Shown here: positions 26,485 through 36,139 of the stretch, in pieces | How the letters are laid out: every line of letters begins with the position of its first letter | How positions within the stretch are numbered: position 1 is the first letter of the stretch | NCBI RefSeq assembly: GCF_024464595.1 | Contig: NZ_JANHAW010000002.1 | Coordinates: forward strand, 372,001-436,000 | Length of the DNA: 64,000 bases | From: Halobellus litoreus | GTDB taxonomy: Archaea > Halobacteriota > Halobacteria > Halobacteriales > Haloferacaceae | Direction of reading: 5' to 3' | Made by a program: the position numbers and the translations under genes | The notes under the pieces: model-generated | Seen by the model: only the letters and a program-made list of their open reading frames with translations | Told to the model about the DNA's origin: nothing | Databases searched by the model: none

Positions 26485-26568
26485 AGAGAGTCCTCGGGAC
26501 ACCGATGGATTCACCGTTTCGGTCCGCGGACGGGGAGCGCTCGGCTCGACGGCGGCAGCGAGCCCCGA

Positions 26569-27822
26569 TCAGTCGTCGCTGGTCACCGGAGCCGGACCGG
26601 CGGCTGCCCGTCCCGCGTCGCGGACGATCCGCCACCCGAGCGCGAGCGAGACCCCGCCCAGTGCGGCGACGAGCGCGAACGATCGGGCGAGGCCGACGGC
26701 GTCGAGCAGGTAGCCGAACAGCGGCGGCGCGACCGCCCCGCCGAGCGAGATGCCGATGGTGACGAGCGCGAAGTTCTTCCCGAGGTCGGCCCGCGCCGAG
26801 AGCGCGTCGGCCAGCGAGGACCGGGCCGGACGCGAGAGGCTGATGCTGCCGCTGAAGAGGAGCACGACGCCGAGCGCGAGCGGCGGGAGCGCGAGCGTCG
26901 CGAGCAGCGCGGCGACGACTGTCAGGAGCGCGTAGCCACCGATGACGACGGGTCCCGTCCCGATCCGATCGGTCAGCGCGCCGCCGACGAGAATGAGCCC
27001 CGCGCCGACTGCGAGCATCGCGGCGGTGAGCGCGCTCGCGGTCCCCTCCGGGAGGCCGTAGCCCGCGGCTAGGAGGCTGGGCGTGTAGGTCCGGATCGCC
27101 CACGCCGACGCCGACGTGAGGAACGCGAGGACCGTCAGGGCGAGAATCCCGCGCGAGGCGGCGAGTGTCCGGAGAAGCGACTGGACGCGCCCGGGGACCG
27201 ACCGGAGCGTCGGCCGCTCGTCTGGGCGGGCCGCGAGCCCCGGCCGCGTGATCTCCTCGTCGATGGCCCGGAAGCCGTACAGACAGGACGCCGCGTAGGC
27301 GGCGCCGATCGCCGTCGTGACGCCGACGGCGACCCGCCAGGAGAACCCGAGCGCCGTCGTCGCGGCGACGACCGCGAAGGGGGCCGCGAGGCCGACCGCG
27401 CCGCCGAACGCGTGGGCGCTGTAGGCTCGGCCGCGGTTCTCGGCCGTCGAGACCGCCGCCAGCAGCGGATAGTGCGCCGGATGGTGTCCGGCGACTCCGA
27501 CGCCGAGAACGATCTGGGCGCCGAGCAGCCACCAGTAGGAGGGCGACACGGCGGTAAGCGCGGCCCCGAGGGTGCCGCACACGAGCGAGATGGCGAGGAC
27601 GAGCGTCCGGCTGTGGGCGTCCGAGAGGTAGCCGAAGGGGAGTTGCAGGGCGAGCACGACGGCGTTCTGGACGCCGATCGCGAGCCCGATCGCCGCGATG
27701 CTGACGTCGAACCGCGCCGCGAGCACGGTCACGAGCGGGGCCAACATCACGATGTACGCGTGATTGACGAAGTGCGAGCCGGCGACGAGGCCGACGACCC
27801 GGCGCTCCTGCGCGTCGGTCAC
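26569..27822 (-). CDS. MFS transporter
   Basis: A 417-aa 12-helix transporter. The loop motif GYLSDAHSRTL between helices 2 and 3 and the equivalent GGALTDRIGTG in the second half are MFS signature A. The start HFVNHAYIVMLAPLV resembles the fosmidomycin-resistance branch, in which helix 1 has an NHAY motif. A role as exporter is inferred. Confidence 0.85.
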   Translation of the reverse strand: MTDAQERRVVGLVAGSHFVNHAYIVMLAPLVTVLAARFDVSIAAIGLAIGVQNAVVLALQLPFGYLSDAHSRTLVLAISLVCGTLGAALTAVSPSYWWLLGAQIVLGVGVAGHHPAHYPLLAAVSTAENRGRAYSAHAFGGAVGLAAPFAVVAATTALGFSWRVAVGVTTAIGAAYAASCLYGFRAIDEEITRPGLAARPDERPTLRSVPGRVQSLLRTLAASRGILALTVLAFLTSASAWAIRTYTPSLLAAGYGLPEGTASALTAAMLAVGAGLILVGGALTDRIGTGPVVIGGYALLTVVAALLATLALPPLALGVVLLFSGSISLSRPARSSLADALSARADLGKNFALVTIGISLGGAVAPPLFGYLLDAVGLARSFALVAALGGVSLALGWRIVRDAGRAAAGPAPVTSDD

Positions 27823-27939
27823 GGCTGCCAGTCGTCGCCGGACGGAGAAATAGTCGCCGGAACCGAGTCGCGATCGACAGCGCGATCGGGTCGATCGTTG
27901 AGCGGTCAGCGACTCCGGGATGCCTGCGACCTCGCAGCC

Positions 27940-28836
27940 TCAGCGGTTTCGGGTCGTCCGAGAGCCCGCCGCGTCTCGCGTCGCCCACACCGCGGCGAAC
28001 GCGTCGAAGAAGTCCGCACCGGTGTCGACGACGACGTGCTCGGCGCGGTACCGGCGCGCACGTGCTTCGACCTCGTCGACGTGGGCGGAGAGTCGCTCTC
28101 GGTACGATTCGGCGGTCGACCCCGCGAAGTACGCCCGCTGCGTCACCCCCGTTTCGGGGTCTTCGAAGACGGTGTCGCCGACGACGTCGGGATCGCGCTC
28201 CTCGGGCGCGACGACGTGAACCAGCAGGACGTCGGTGTCGCCGAGGGCGGCGAGTCCGTCCTCGATCGCGTCGGGATCCTCCAGGAAGTCGCTCACGACG
28301 ACGACGAGCGAGCGCGAGCGGATCGTCCGGGCGTACGACGAGAGCGACTCGACGAAGTCCGTCCGCCCGTCGGGGTCGGTCGCGTTCACCGAATCGAGGA
28401 GTCGAAGCAGTTCCCCGCGCGTCGACTGACTGCGATCCAGCCGGTCGACGTCGCTTCCGATCGTGGAAAAGCGGAAGGAGTCGTGCCCCGCGGCCGCGAG
28501 GTATGCGAACGCGAGGCCGACCCGCGCGGCGAACTCGAACTTGTTTGCACGTCCGTCGCCGAAGTCCATCGACGCCGAGGTGTCGAGGAGGACGTGCACC
28601 GTGAGGTTCCGCTCGGCCTCGTACTGCTTGATGAAGTACTCGTCCGTCCGGGCGTAGACGCGCCAGTCGATCAGCCGGACGTCGTCGCCCGGGGTGTACC
28701 GCCGGTAGTCGCTGAACGTCAGCCCCTCGCCGACGTTCGGCGACTGCTGTTGGCCCTGCTTCCGCGAGTCGGTCCGCTGCCGGAGCGACCGCTCCAGGCG
28801 GGCCAGTTCGTCGAAGAAGGAGGGCTCGATCGGCAT
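27940..28836 (-). CDS. DUF58 protein with von Willebrand A domain
   Basis: A 298-aa protein, last gene of the MoxR operon. Residues 35-80 carry the DUF58 signature GEGLTFSDYRRYTPGDDVR-LIDWRVYART. The vWA-like domain has the MIDAS core DTSASM (about 83-88) and later Thr/Asp in SDFLED. Such proteins partner MoxR ATPases. The ATG is 2 bp after the MoxR stop; a GTG 6 nt upstream would overlap that stop as GTGA. No membrane helix is seen, so it works on the cytoplasmic side. Confidence 0.85.
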   Translation of the reverse strand: MPIEPSFFDELARLERSLRQRTDSRKQGQQQSPNVGEGLTFSDYRRYTPGDDVRLIDWRVYARTDEYFIKQYEAERNLTVHVLLDTSASMDFGDGRANKFEFAARVGLAFAYLAAAGHDSFRFSTIGSDVDRLDRSQSTRGELLRLLDSVNATDPDGRTDFVESLSSYARTIRSRSLVVVVSDFLEDPDAIEDGLAALGDTDVLLVHVVAPEERDPDVVGDTVFEDPETGVTQRAYFAGSTAESYRERLSAHVDEVEARARRYRAEHVVVDTGADFFDAFAAVWATRDAAGSRTTRNR

Positions 28837-28838
28837 CG

Positions 28839-29780
28839 TCACAGCAGCGCCGAGACGGCGTCGTCCGGCGTCACGCCCTCGCGCTCGGCCCGGAAGTCGA
28901 CGATGAGCCGGTGTCTGAGCACCGGGTGGGCCATCGCCTCGACGTCCTCCCAAGAGACGTGCGCGCGGCCGTCGAGGAACGCGCGGGCCTTCGCCGCGAG
29001 GACGAGGCCCATACTGGCCCGAGGGCTCGCACCGAACTCGACGTCATCGGCCGTCCGTGTCGCCCGGACCAGGTCGATCACGTCGTCGCGGACGTCGTCG
29101 GCGATCGGCACCTGTCGGGTCAACTGCTGGGCTCGCTGCAGGCCGTCGCGGGAGAGCACGCGATCGACGGTGGGATCGGGCGCGCCCGTCGTGTACCGGT
29201 CGACGATCTCCCGTTCCTCGTCGCGAGCGGGGTAGTCGACGAGGATCTTGAGGAGGAAGCGGTCGGTCTGGGCCTCGGGGAGGGGGTAGGTCCCCTCCTG
29301 GTCGATCGGGTTCTGCGTCGCGAGGACGAAGAAGGGCCGCGGCAACTCCCGCGTCTCGCCCGCGGTCGTCACCTGCTTCTCCTGCATCGCTTCCAGGAGG
29401 GCGGCCTGCGTCTTCGGCGTCGCCCGGTTGATCTCGTCGGCGAGGACGAGGTTCGCGAACACCGGCCCGCGCTCGAAGACGAACTCCCGTTCGCCTCCCA
29501 CTTCCCGGATGATCTCCGTCCCGGTGATGTCCGCGGGCATCAGATCCGGCGTGTTCTGGATCCGCGAGAAGGACAGATCCGTCGCCTCCGCGACCGTCCT
29601 GACCAGCGTCGTCTTCCCGAGCCCGGGGTTGCTCTCGATGAGGGCGTTGCCGTCGCAGAGCAGACAGACGAGGAGCTGTTCGACGACGTCGGACTGCCCG
29701 ACGATTCGCTTCCCGACCTCCTCGCGGAGGGCGGCGAGTCTGCGCTGTATCCGGTCGATCTCCTCGTTCGTTCCGTTCAT
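28839..29780 (-). CDS. MoxR-family AAA+ ATPase
   Basis: A 313-aa AAA+ chaperone. Walker A is NPGLGKTTL (about 50-58), Walker B is LVLADEIN, sensor 1 is LATQNP, and the lid ends with VDFRAERE. MoxR proteins assemble into rings and remodel or insert metal in partners through their vWA proteins. The DUF58 gene follows at 2 bp and two vWA genes precede it, giving the classic layout. The ATG at 29780 is the normal start of the family; longer in-frame starts lack support. Confidence 0.9.
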   Translation of the reverse strand: MNGTNEEIDRIQRRLAALREEVGKRIVGQSDVVEQLLVCLLCDGNALIESNPGLGKTTLVRTVAEATDLSFSRIQNTPDLMPADITGTEIIREVGGEREFVFERGPVFANLVLADEINRATPKTQAALLEAMQEKQVTTAGETRELPRPFFVLATQNPIDQEGTYPLPEAQTDRFLLKILVDYPARDEEREIVDRYTTGAPDPTVDRVLSRDGLQRAQQLTRQVPIADDVRDDVIDLVRATRTADDVEFGASPRASMGLVLAAKARAFLDGRAHVSWEDVEAMAHPVLRHRLIVDFRAEREGVTPDDAVSALL

Positions 29781-29814
29781 AGGTTGGCGTGCATCCTTGT
29801 GGTTCCGTCCTGGC

Positions 29815-30876
29815 TTAGGCGTCCTCGTTCGGTCCGTCCGAGTTGCGCTCGTCGTCGAGTTCCCTGATCCGAAGGTTGTACTCCCGGACGAGTTCGGCGT
29901 CTTCGATCCGCTCCTCGCCGGCGAAGCCGGCCTGCTGGCTGTCGAACTCGCCGCTGCCGCCCCCGCCGCCGAAGCCGTCACCCGGCCCGGTCTGGGCGTC
30001 GCCCTCTCCCTCGCCGGTCCCCGGGACCGAGATGTTCTCGAACTCGTCGCCCGCTTGGACGTCTTCGGGGTCACCGAGGATCGCGTCGCCGTCGCGCAGT
30101 TCGTCGTCCTCGTCGGGCCGCTCGACGGTCGGGCCGCCGTCCCCGTTCCCCAAGAGTCCCGCGAGGTTGGGGTCGACGACGGCGACCTGGACGCTCGCGA
30201 GGCTCACGACGACGACGAGGACGACCGTCACCGCGACGCGGCGCTTTTCGACGAGTTCGAGCGTCGACGTCCGCCCGAGCGTCTCGACGACGTCCGCGTA
30301 GAGCCGGCGGGCCATCTCGGTGTCGGCGTCGTGATCGACCGCGTCGCGGGCGGTACGCAACGCCTCCCGTATCTGGGGGTTCGCCGACTCGAACTGCTCG
30401 ACGAGCGGGCGTCGGAGCCGGAGGGCGTACTCCCCGGCGAAGGCGACGACGCCGAGCGCAACGGCGAGCAGCGACGTGGCGTCGACCGCTCGGGGAGCGA
30501 ACTCGCCGACGACGGGCACGGCGCGGAGCGCCGCGACGACAGCGCCCGGAAGGCTGACGCCGACGGCGAGCGCCGACGGCTCCACGAGGGCGAACGCGAG
30601 ATTCGCGAGAAGCGCGAGGAACGCGGCGTCGACGGCGGCGTGGACGACGGCGGCCTTCCGAACCTCCGTGCGCACCTCGTCGAGGGCGGCACGGATCCGC
30701 GCCGTCGACCCCGGGGGGTCCGCCGCCTCCTCGTTCGTGTCCTCGTCAGCGTCGCTCGCAGCTCCATCGACGTCGCTCGCGGTTCGGTCGTCGCTCGCAT
30801 CGGGTGCCGCGTCCCCGACCGGAAAGCCCGGGTCTGCGTCGAACCGGTGGTCGTCGTTCGGGTCCCGGTCAGACAT
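29815..30876 (-). CDS. Haloarchaeal membrane protein of the MoxR operon
   Basis: A 353-aa protein. An acidic N-terminus (1-60) precedes four or so membrane helices at about 80-155 and 218-240. The segment between them is cytoplasmic and helical (NPQIREALRTARDAVDHDADTEMARR). After the last helix comes a long Gly/Asp/Glu-rich extracytoplasmic tail (245-353) with a GGGGGSG run. I recognise the family only as haloarchaeal and linked to this operon. Its start overlaps the coiled-coil gene by 8 nt. Confidence 0.75.
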   Translation of the reverse strand: MSDRDPNDDHRFDADPGFPVGDAAPDASDDRTASDVDGAASDADEDTNEEAADPPGSTARIRAALDEVRTEVRKAAVVHAAVDAAFLALLANLAFALVEPSALAVGVSLPGAVVAALRAVPVVGEFAPRAVDATSLLAVALGVVAFAGEYALRLRRPLVEQFESANPQIREALRTARDAVDHDADTEMARRLYADVVETLGRTSTLELVEKRRVAVTVVLVVVVSLASVQVAVVDPNLAGLLGNGDGGPTVERPDEDDELRDGDAILGDPEDVQAGDEFENISVPGTGEGEGDAQTGPGDGFGGGGGSGEFDSQQAGFAGEERIEDAELVREYNLRIRELDDERNSDGPNEDA

Positions 30877-31225
30877 CGTCGCACTCCTCCGGGACGCTGT
30901 CGTTCTCCCGTCGCACCTGTTCGCAGACCGCCGCCAGGTCCTCCCGATACCCGTCGCGCTCGGAGCGAACCTCGCTCAGCGTCTCGTTCGTGGCCGCCAG
31001 TTCCTCCTCCAGACTGCTGACGCGGGCTTCGAGGGAGTCGATACGGGCGCGCGCGGTCCGGAGGTTCTCGCGGAGCTGTTCGTTCTGGGCACGCAACTGC
31101 TCGTTCTGCGCCTGGACCTCGGAGACGCTCGATTGGAAGAGCACCGTGGCTCCGACCGTCCCCACGGCGAGGACGACGAGGGCGACTACGAGCACGAGGT
31201 TCAGGCGGCGACCGACGTACGTCAC
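30869..31225 (-). CDS. Single-pass coiled-coil membrane protein
   Basis: A 118-aa protein. Residues 7-29 are one membrane helix, and residues 33-105 form a heptad-rich coiled coil (EQLRAQNEQLRENLRTAR, SSLEEELAATNETLSEV) outside the membrane, in the style of FtsL/FtsB or of a spacer subunit. Two Cys in the tail (AVCEQVRRENDSVPEEC) could form a disulfide. It overlaps the vWA gene by 4 nt and the next gene by 8 nt, so it is translationally coupled with both and probably belongs to the same complex. Confidence 0.75.
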   Translation of the reverse strand: MTYVGRRLNLVLVVALVVLAVGTVGATVLFQSSVSEVQAQNEQLRAQNEQLRENLRTARARIDSLEARVSSLEEELAATNETLSEVRSERDGYREDLAAVCEQVRRENDSVPEECDDV

Positions 31226-33630
31226 GGGAGGCCTCCGTCAGCCGTGGTCGTTCGGCGACGAACTTGAAGCCGCCGATAGCTCACTTCGGCCGTGAAGACG
31301 AGCAGTCCGGTCAGGAGGAACAGCCAGGTCCAGTCGGTTTCGACTGGCTGCACCCCGCGGGCGCGCTGGCTCGCGAACCGCGCGATGTCGGCCCCCTGGG
31401 CGGCGGTGAACTCCCGGCCGCCGGTGTCTTCGACGAGCGTCTCGAGCGCGGGGTCGGGTCCGAACGCGGCGTACTCCCGCGGGTAGTTCGCGGCGTAGGT
31501 CGCGCCGAGGACCTCGTAGTAGCCGCGCTCCTCGGGCGTCACCGTCGCCTGGAACGTCTCCTCGCCGACGCGCCGGAACGTCGCGCCCTCGGTCTCCGGG
31601 CGCTCGCTGCCGCGGTAGGTCACGGTCGTCGACTCTCCGACGCGCGTGTCCGGGATCCCCGTCACGCCGGTCGCCTTCCGCTCGGGGTCGCCGACGGCGT
31701 AGTTCGTCGTCCGTGTCAGGAGCAGCGAGTCGGGCTCGCGCAGCAGTCCGTCGAGCGTCCCGTCCGCGCCGTGGGCGGTGAGCGTCGCCACCCGGCCGAG
31801 CCCGTACCGCCACGTCGCGAGCGCCGGTTGGCCGTTGCCGCCGGCGACGAGGAAGTCAGCGCCCGGCCGGACGGCGACGTCGTTGAACGCCGCCGGCGAC
31901 GACGTCAGCGTGACGCCGCTGGTGACGAACGAGCGCCGGTCGAGAACGATCAGTTCGGACGCCCCGGCCGCACCGGAGCCCCCGAAGAGGATGCCGAGCC
32001 GCGTCGTCTCGGTCGCGCGGAAGTAGCTGCCGCTGCCCGCGCCGGCGATGGTCTGCAGCGTCCGCTCGTTGACGCGCTCGCCCGCGCCGACGGTGACGAC
32101 GCGGACGCCCCGCTCGGAGAGTTGGGCGGCGACGCCGGCCGCCTCGTCGGGGCTGTCGTGTCCGTCGCTGACGAGGATGACCGTCCCGGGCCGCTCGCCG
32201 AGGAGTTCGCCGCTCCCGCGGACGCCGGCGGCGATGTCGGTCGCACCGCCGGCGCGGAGCCGCCGGATCTTGTCCGCCAGTTCGCCGCGGTTCTCCGAGA
32301 GCGGTTCGACGTCGGCGACGCGGTACGCCTGGTAGTTGAACCCGACGATGCCGACGTCGTTCTCGTCGCCGAGCTGTTCGAGCACCGAGAGCGCGGCGGA
32401 CTTCTGGATCGCCATTCCCTCCCTGGCGCTCCCCGAGACGTCGACCGCGAGGACGATGTTCGTCGCGCGCGCCTGGCCCTCGCCCGTCGTGACCGGGAGC
32501 ATCGACGCGAGATTCGAACCCTCGTACCCGCCGCTCTCGAAGGCGTTGGGGCCGCCGACGACGAACAGGCCGCCGCCCTCGATGACGAACTGCTGGAGGC
32601 GGTCGACGTTGCCGACCGACTCGGCTGGCGCGTCCTGGACGACCACCGCGTAGTACGGCGAGAGGTCTTCTGGCACCTCTGCGGCCGTCTCGACGTCGTA
32701 GAGTTCGCCGAGGTAGTCGCGGAACGGATACTCGCCCGGCGAGACGTACAGGATCTCCGGCTGTTCGACCACGCGGACGGTCTTCCGGAAGACGTCGTTC
32801 GCCTCGAACCGGTCGTTCGCGTCGATCTCGGCGGTGATCGTGTGACTCCCGGTCGACTCGAACGTGTGATTGAACGCCGCGGTCGTCGGCGCCTCCGCCG
32901 AGGACCGTTCGAGCACCTGTTCGCTGTCGACGCTCACGGTGAGCGTCGCGGACGTGTTCGGCCCGACGCCGTCGACGCGGGCCGCGAAGCGGTTCTCGAC
33001 GCCGAGGCTCACCTTCTCCGGGCCGACGACGGTGACGTATCGCTCCGCGGTCCGCGGTTCCGGCGAGACGACGGAGACCGTCGCGTTGACCGAGCGCGCG
33101 AGCGCCGCCGCCTCCTGAAGCGACTGGCCGCCGGTCACGCGTCCGTCGCTGAGGAGCACGAGATTGCCGTCCTCCTGAAGGTTCGCCGCGACGGCGTCGC
33201 CGACGGGTGAGGAGTCGTTGGTTCCGACCGGGACCCGCCGGACCGCGACGCCCTCGCCCTCGATCGTCTCGGCGATTCGATCCGCGGCGTCCGGCGTGAC
33301 GGCCGTGCTGTCGGACTCGTCGACGAGCAGCGTCACGCTCGGCTCGCCGGTCGTCATCTGCGATTGGACGGTGTAGGGACCGGCCGCCGAGAGGACGACG
33401 AGCGCGACGACGACGACGCGCGCGGCCAGGAACCAGCGTCTCGAACGGTCCGACGCCATCCCCGACGCGCCGCGGAAGACGAGCGCCCAGAGCGCCACGG
33501 CGGCAATCGGCAACAGGAGGAAGAACAGCGGTCGCTCGAAACCGACCGAGAACGACTCGGAGAGTTCGACGGAGATCGAGAGGAGGGAAGAGTAAACCGA
33601 TAGCGACGATACGAACGCGTTCAACATCAC
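31222..33630 (-). CDS. Membrane von Willebrand A protein with GATase-like domain
   Basis: An 802-aa protein. Helices at about 35-55 and 68-88 anchor the N-terminus; a final helix lies at about 770-790. The first vWA-like region (95-180, LLVDESDST) is degenerate. After an Ig-like part, residues 295-370 form a class-I amidotransferase-like fold (GGLFVVGGPNAF), without a catalytic Cys that I can identify. The second vWA at about 400-550 has an intact MIDAS DVSGSA. It probably displays a ligand-binding surface outside the cell. The start GTG at 33630 overlaps the upstream stop. Confidence 0.85.
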   Translation of the reverse strand: MMLNAFVSSLSVYSSLLSISVELSESFSVGFERPLFFLLLPIAAVALWALVFRGASGMASDRSRRWFLAARVVVVALVVLSAAGPYTVQSQMTTGEPSVTLLVDESDSTAVTPDAADRIAETIEGEGVAVRRVPVGTNDSSPVGDAVAANLQEDGNLVLLSDGRVTGGQSLQEAAALARSVNATVSVVSPEPRTAERYVTVVGPEKVSLGVENRFAARVDGVGPNTSATLTVSVDSEQVLERSSAEAPTTAAFNHTFESTGSHTITAEIDANDRFEANDVFRKTVRVVEQPEILYVSPGEYPFRDYLGELYDVETAAEVPEDLSPYYAVVVQDAPAESVGNVDRLQQFVIEGGGLFVVGGPNAFESGGYEGSNLASMLPVTTGEGQARATNIVLAVDVSGSAREGMAIQKSAALSVLEQLGDENDVGIVGFNYQAYRVADVEPLSENRGELADKIRRLRAGGATDIAAGVRGSGELLGERPGTVILVSDGHDSPDEAAGVAAQLSERGVRVVTVGAGERVNERTLQTIAGAGSGSYFRATETTRLGILFGGSGAAGASELIVLDRRSFVTSGVTLTSSPAAFNDVAVRPGADFLVAGGNGQPALATWRYGLGRVATLTAHGADGTLDGLLREPDSLLLTRTTNYAVGDPERKATGVTGIPDTRVGESTTVTYRGSERPETEGATFRRVGEETFQATVTPEERGYYEVLGATYAANYPREYAAFGPDPALETLVEDTGGREFTAAQGADIARFASQRARGVQPVETDWTWLFLLTGLLVFTAEVSYRRLQVRRRTTTADGGLP

Positions 33631-35438
33631 AGATCACCCCGCTGTCGGAGGAAGGCCACCTCTCCGAGCGCGACGGCGACGATTCCGAGCGCGACCCACC
33701 GAGTCAGCGGCCCCGGGGCCGTGCGCTCTTCCTCCCGCGTGGTCGGGCCGCCGTCCGCCTCGGCTTCGATCGCCGTGGCCGACACCGCGGACTCGGCGGG
33801 GTCGAGCAGCGAGGCGCTGTACCGGGTGCCGTCGGCGTCGTAGAAGCCCGCGTCGGCGGTGTCGACGCTCGACGCCGTCACCTGTCCCCGCGGCGTGTCG
33901 ATCACCGTTTCGTTGCCGAAGGAGAGTCGCTCGCCCGTCTCGCGGTTCAGCTCCGGCAGCGACTGCCGATCCGCGAGCGCGTAGACGCTGCGCTTCCAGA
34001 AGATGGGGTACTCGAAGTCGTACTTGAACGACGATCCCGACTCCACGTACCCGTAGTAGAGCACCTGGCCGCCGTCCTGTTCCCCGGTCGCGACGATCGG
34101 CGTGCCGTCGGCCGTCGAGACGAGCGCCCGCCCCGATCGGAGGTCGCCGCGGACGTACCGCTCCGGCGGCGGGAAGCTGATGTCGCGGGTGAGGTCGTCG
34201 GCGACGGGCGTCGCGAGCGACGGGTTCGTGCCCATTCCGTCCGGAGCGAGTAGCAGCAGGTCGCCGTAGGCGTCGACCGGCATCGACCCGTCGGCCTGGA
34301 TCCCGACGCCGCCGCCCGCGGCGAGCGCGTCGCGGCCGGCGGCGACGTGGGCCTCGCGGATCGCGTCGGCGTCGACGTTGCTGTAGAGCACGACGTCGTA
34401 GGCATCTTCCCCTGGATCGGGGACGGAGTCCGGCGGCGCGACGACAGTCAGCTCGACCGGGTCGATCACCGACAGCGCCGTCGTCAGATAGCGGTTCTCG
34501 TCGTTCGTCACCAGCAGCACGTCGACGGCGGCGTCTTCGGGCGCGGCGACGTAGGCGGCGTCGTCGACCGGGAACGAGTCGCCCGGCGAGAGCCGGATTT
34601 CGCCGCCGCCGGCGGGCACCGGCAGCGTGACGCTCCGAACGTCGCCGGGCGCGAGCGCGACCCGCTCTCGCGCCTCGCCCAGCGAGACCCGTCGGGTGAC
34701 GTCCTCGGTGCCGAAGTTCTGCACCGAGACGGTCACCTCCTCGCCGGAGAACTCCCGATCGACGATGCCGACGTTGTTCTCGCCGCCGCGGTCGAACTGC
34801 CTGAGATCGACCGTCAGTCCCCGGGCGCGGGCCGATCGCACTGCGGTCTCCCAGTCGACCCCGCCGGCGAAGTCGCTCAGGACGACGATCCGGGCGTTCT
34901 CCCCGGCGAGGCTGGCCCCGCGTGAGATCGCCGTTCGGAGGTCGCCGGGCGCGTCGGTCGCGCGGAGGTCCGAGAGCGCGTCCGCCGCGTCGCCCCGAGT
35001 GCCGGTCCTGAGCGCGATCGAGGAGCGCCCGTCGACGACGACGACCGAGGTCGTCGAGGTGGTCTCCTCGCGCGCCGCGGAGACGGCGCGGTCGAAGCGC
35101 GTCGTGCCGCCGCTCTCGACGTTCATACTCGCGCTGGCGTCGACGACGAGGACGGTCTCCTCGACGGTCTCGGACTCCGAGACCGGCACGTACGGCGTCG
35201 CGAGCGCCGTCGCGAAGAGGACGATCGCGAGCAGTTGGAGGAGTAGCAGGGCGCTGCGCTTCAGTCGTTCCAGGAGCGGCGTCGACGACGACGTCCCGTC
35301 CGAATCGGTCAGGAACCGGATCGTCGGCAGCGTCACGCGTCGCGGATCCGGGCGGACCAGATACAGGAGGATGACGGGCACCGCGGCGACGATGGCGGCG
35401 AGTCCGAGCGGGGAGAGGAAGACGTCCGAGAGAGCCAT
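33627..35438 (-). CDS. BatA-like membrane von Willebrand A protein
   Basis: A 603-aa protein, first gene of the operon. The N-terminal BatA region (SDVFLSPLGLAAIVAAVPVILLYLVRP) gives two membrane helices, with LLLLQLLAIVLFATALATP as the second. The vWA domain at about 92-210 has MIDAS VVDASASMN and Thr/Asp partners (VLSDF). A long extracellular beta-rich part with an amidotransferase-like segment follows, and a membrane helix closes the protein (about 580-598). The ATG at 35438 is the family start. It belongs to the aerotolerance (Bat)-type group by organisation. Confidence 0.85.
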   Translation of the reverse strand: MALSDVFLSPLGLAAIVAAVPVILLYLVRPDPRRVTLPTIRFLTDSDGTSSSTPLLERLKRSALLLLQLLAIVLFATALATPYVPVSESETVEETVLVVDASASMNVESGGTTRFDRAVSAAREETTSTTSVVVVDGRSSIALRTGTRGDAADALSDLRATDAPGDLRTAISRGASLAGENARIVVLSDFAGGVDWETAVRSARARGLTVDLRQFDRGGENNVGIVDREFSGEEVTVSVQNFGTEDVTRRVSLGEARERVALAPGDVRSVTLPVPAGGGEIRLSPGDSFPVDDAAYVAAPEDAAVDVLLVTNDENRYLTTALSVIDPVELTVVAPPDSVPDPGEDAYDVVLYSNVDADAIREAHVAAGRDALAAGGGVGIQADGSMPVDAYGDLLLLAPDGMGTNPSLATPVADDLTRDISFPPPERYVRGDLRSGRALVSTADGTPIVATGEQDGGQVLYYGYVESGSSFKYDFEYPIFWKRSVYALADRQSLPELNRETGERLSFGNETVIDTPRGQVTASSVDTADAGFYDADGTRYSASLLDPAESAVSATAIEAEADGGPTTREEERTAPGPLTRWVALGIVAVALGEVAFLRQRGDL

Positions 35439-35650
35439 CGTGCGAGTGGCGGTCCTCCGGGGTATTGGACCTTTCCCACCCGAGTTGCGAGCGCGGGTCG
35501 CCAGTCGACCCCGAGCGCTCACCGCCACCCCGAAGCCGGGGCCGATCCGCGCCGCGGTGGCGGGCGAACGGTGGGGGACGAACGGGGGTGTCGGAGCGTT
35601 CAGCGGACGGGAGAGCAAACCCTTTTAATCGGGACCGCTTCGGATCGCGT

Positions 35651-36139
35651 ATGGAAGCGAAGCGGGAACTGCTCGACCTGTTGCTGAGTGACGCTCGACA
35701 GAGCACCGAGGACATCGCGCGACAACTCGGTGTGGACGCAGCAACGGTCGAGGCACTGGTCGACGAACTGGAGTCCGAGGGCGCGGTCCGCGGCTACCAG
35801 GCCGTCGTCGACTGGGACAGCGTGGACGAGGGACACGTCCGCGCGGAGGTCGAGTTGAACGTCGAACTCGACCGCGAGACCGGGTACGAGGAGATCGCGC
35901 GACGCATCGCGAAGTTCCCGGAGGTCTCGTCGCTGCGGCTCATCTCCGGGAGCTACGACTTCGCCGTCGACGTCGAGGGCGAGTCGATGCACGACGTCTC
36001 GAACTTCGTCTCCGAGCAGATCGCGCCCATCCCGGAAGTCACGCAGACGGTGACCCACTTCGTGATGCGGACGTACAAAGAGCGCGGCGTCTACTTCGGC
36101 GACGGCGACGACGACGACCGCCTCGCCATCTCGCCATGA
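35651..36139 (+). CDS. Lrp/AsnC-family transcriptional regulator
   Basis: A 162-aa protein. Residues 1-50 are a winged helix-turn-helix (RQSTEDIARQLGVDAATVEALVDEL), and residues 65-150 an RAM/AsnC ligand-binding domain (VEGESMHDVSNFV). It overlaps the aminotransferase start by 4 nt (ATGA), so it probably controls amino-acid use through that enzyme. A TATA-like ccttttaat near 35617-35626 lies about 30 nt upstream. Confidence 0.9.
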   Translation: MEAKRELLDLLLSDARQSTEDIARQLGVDAATVEALVDELESEGAVRGYQAVVDWDSVDEGHVRAEVELNVELDRETGYEEIARRIAKFPEVSSLRLISGSYDFAVDVEGESMHDVSNFVSEQIAPIPEVTQTVTHFVMRTYKERGVYFGDGDDDDRLAISP

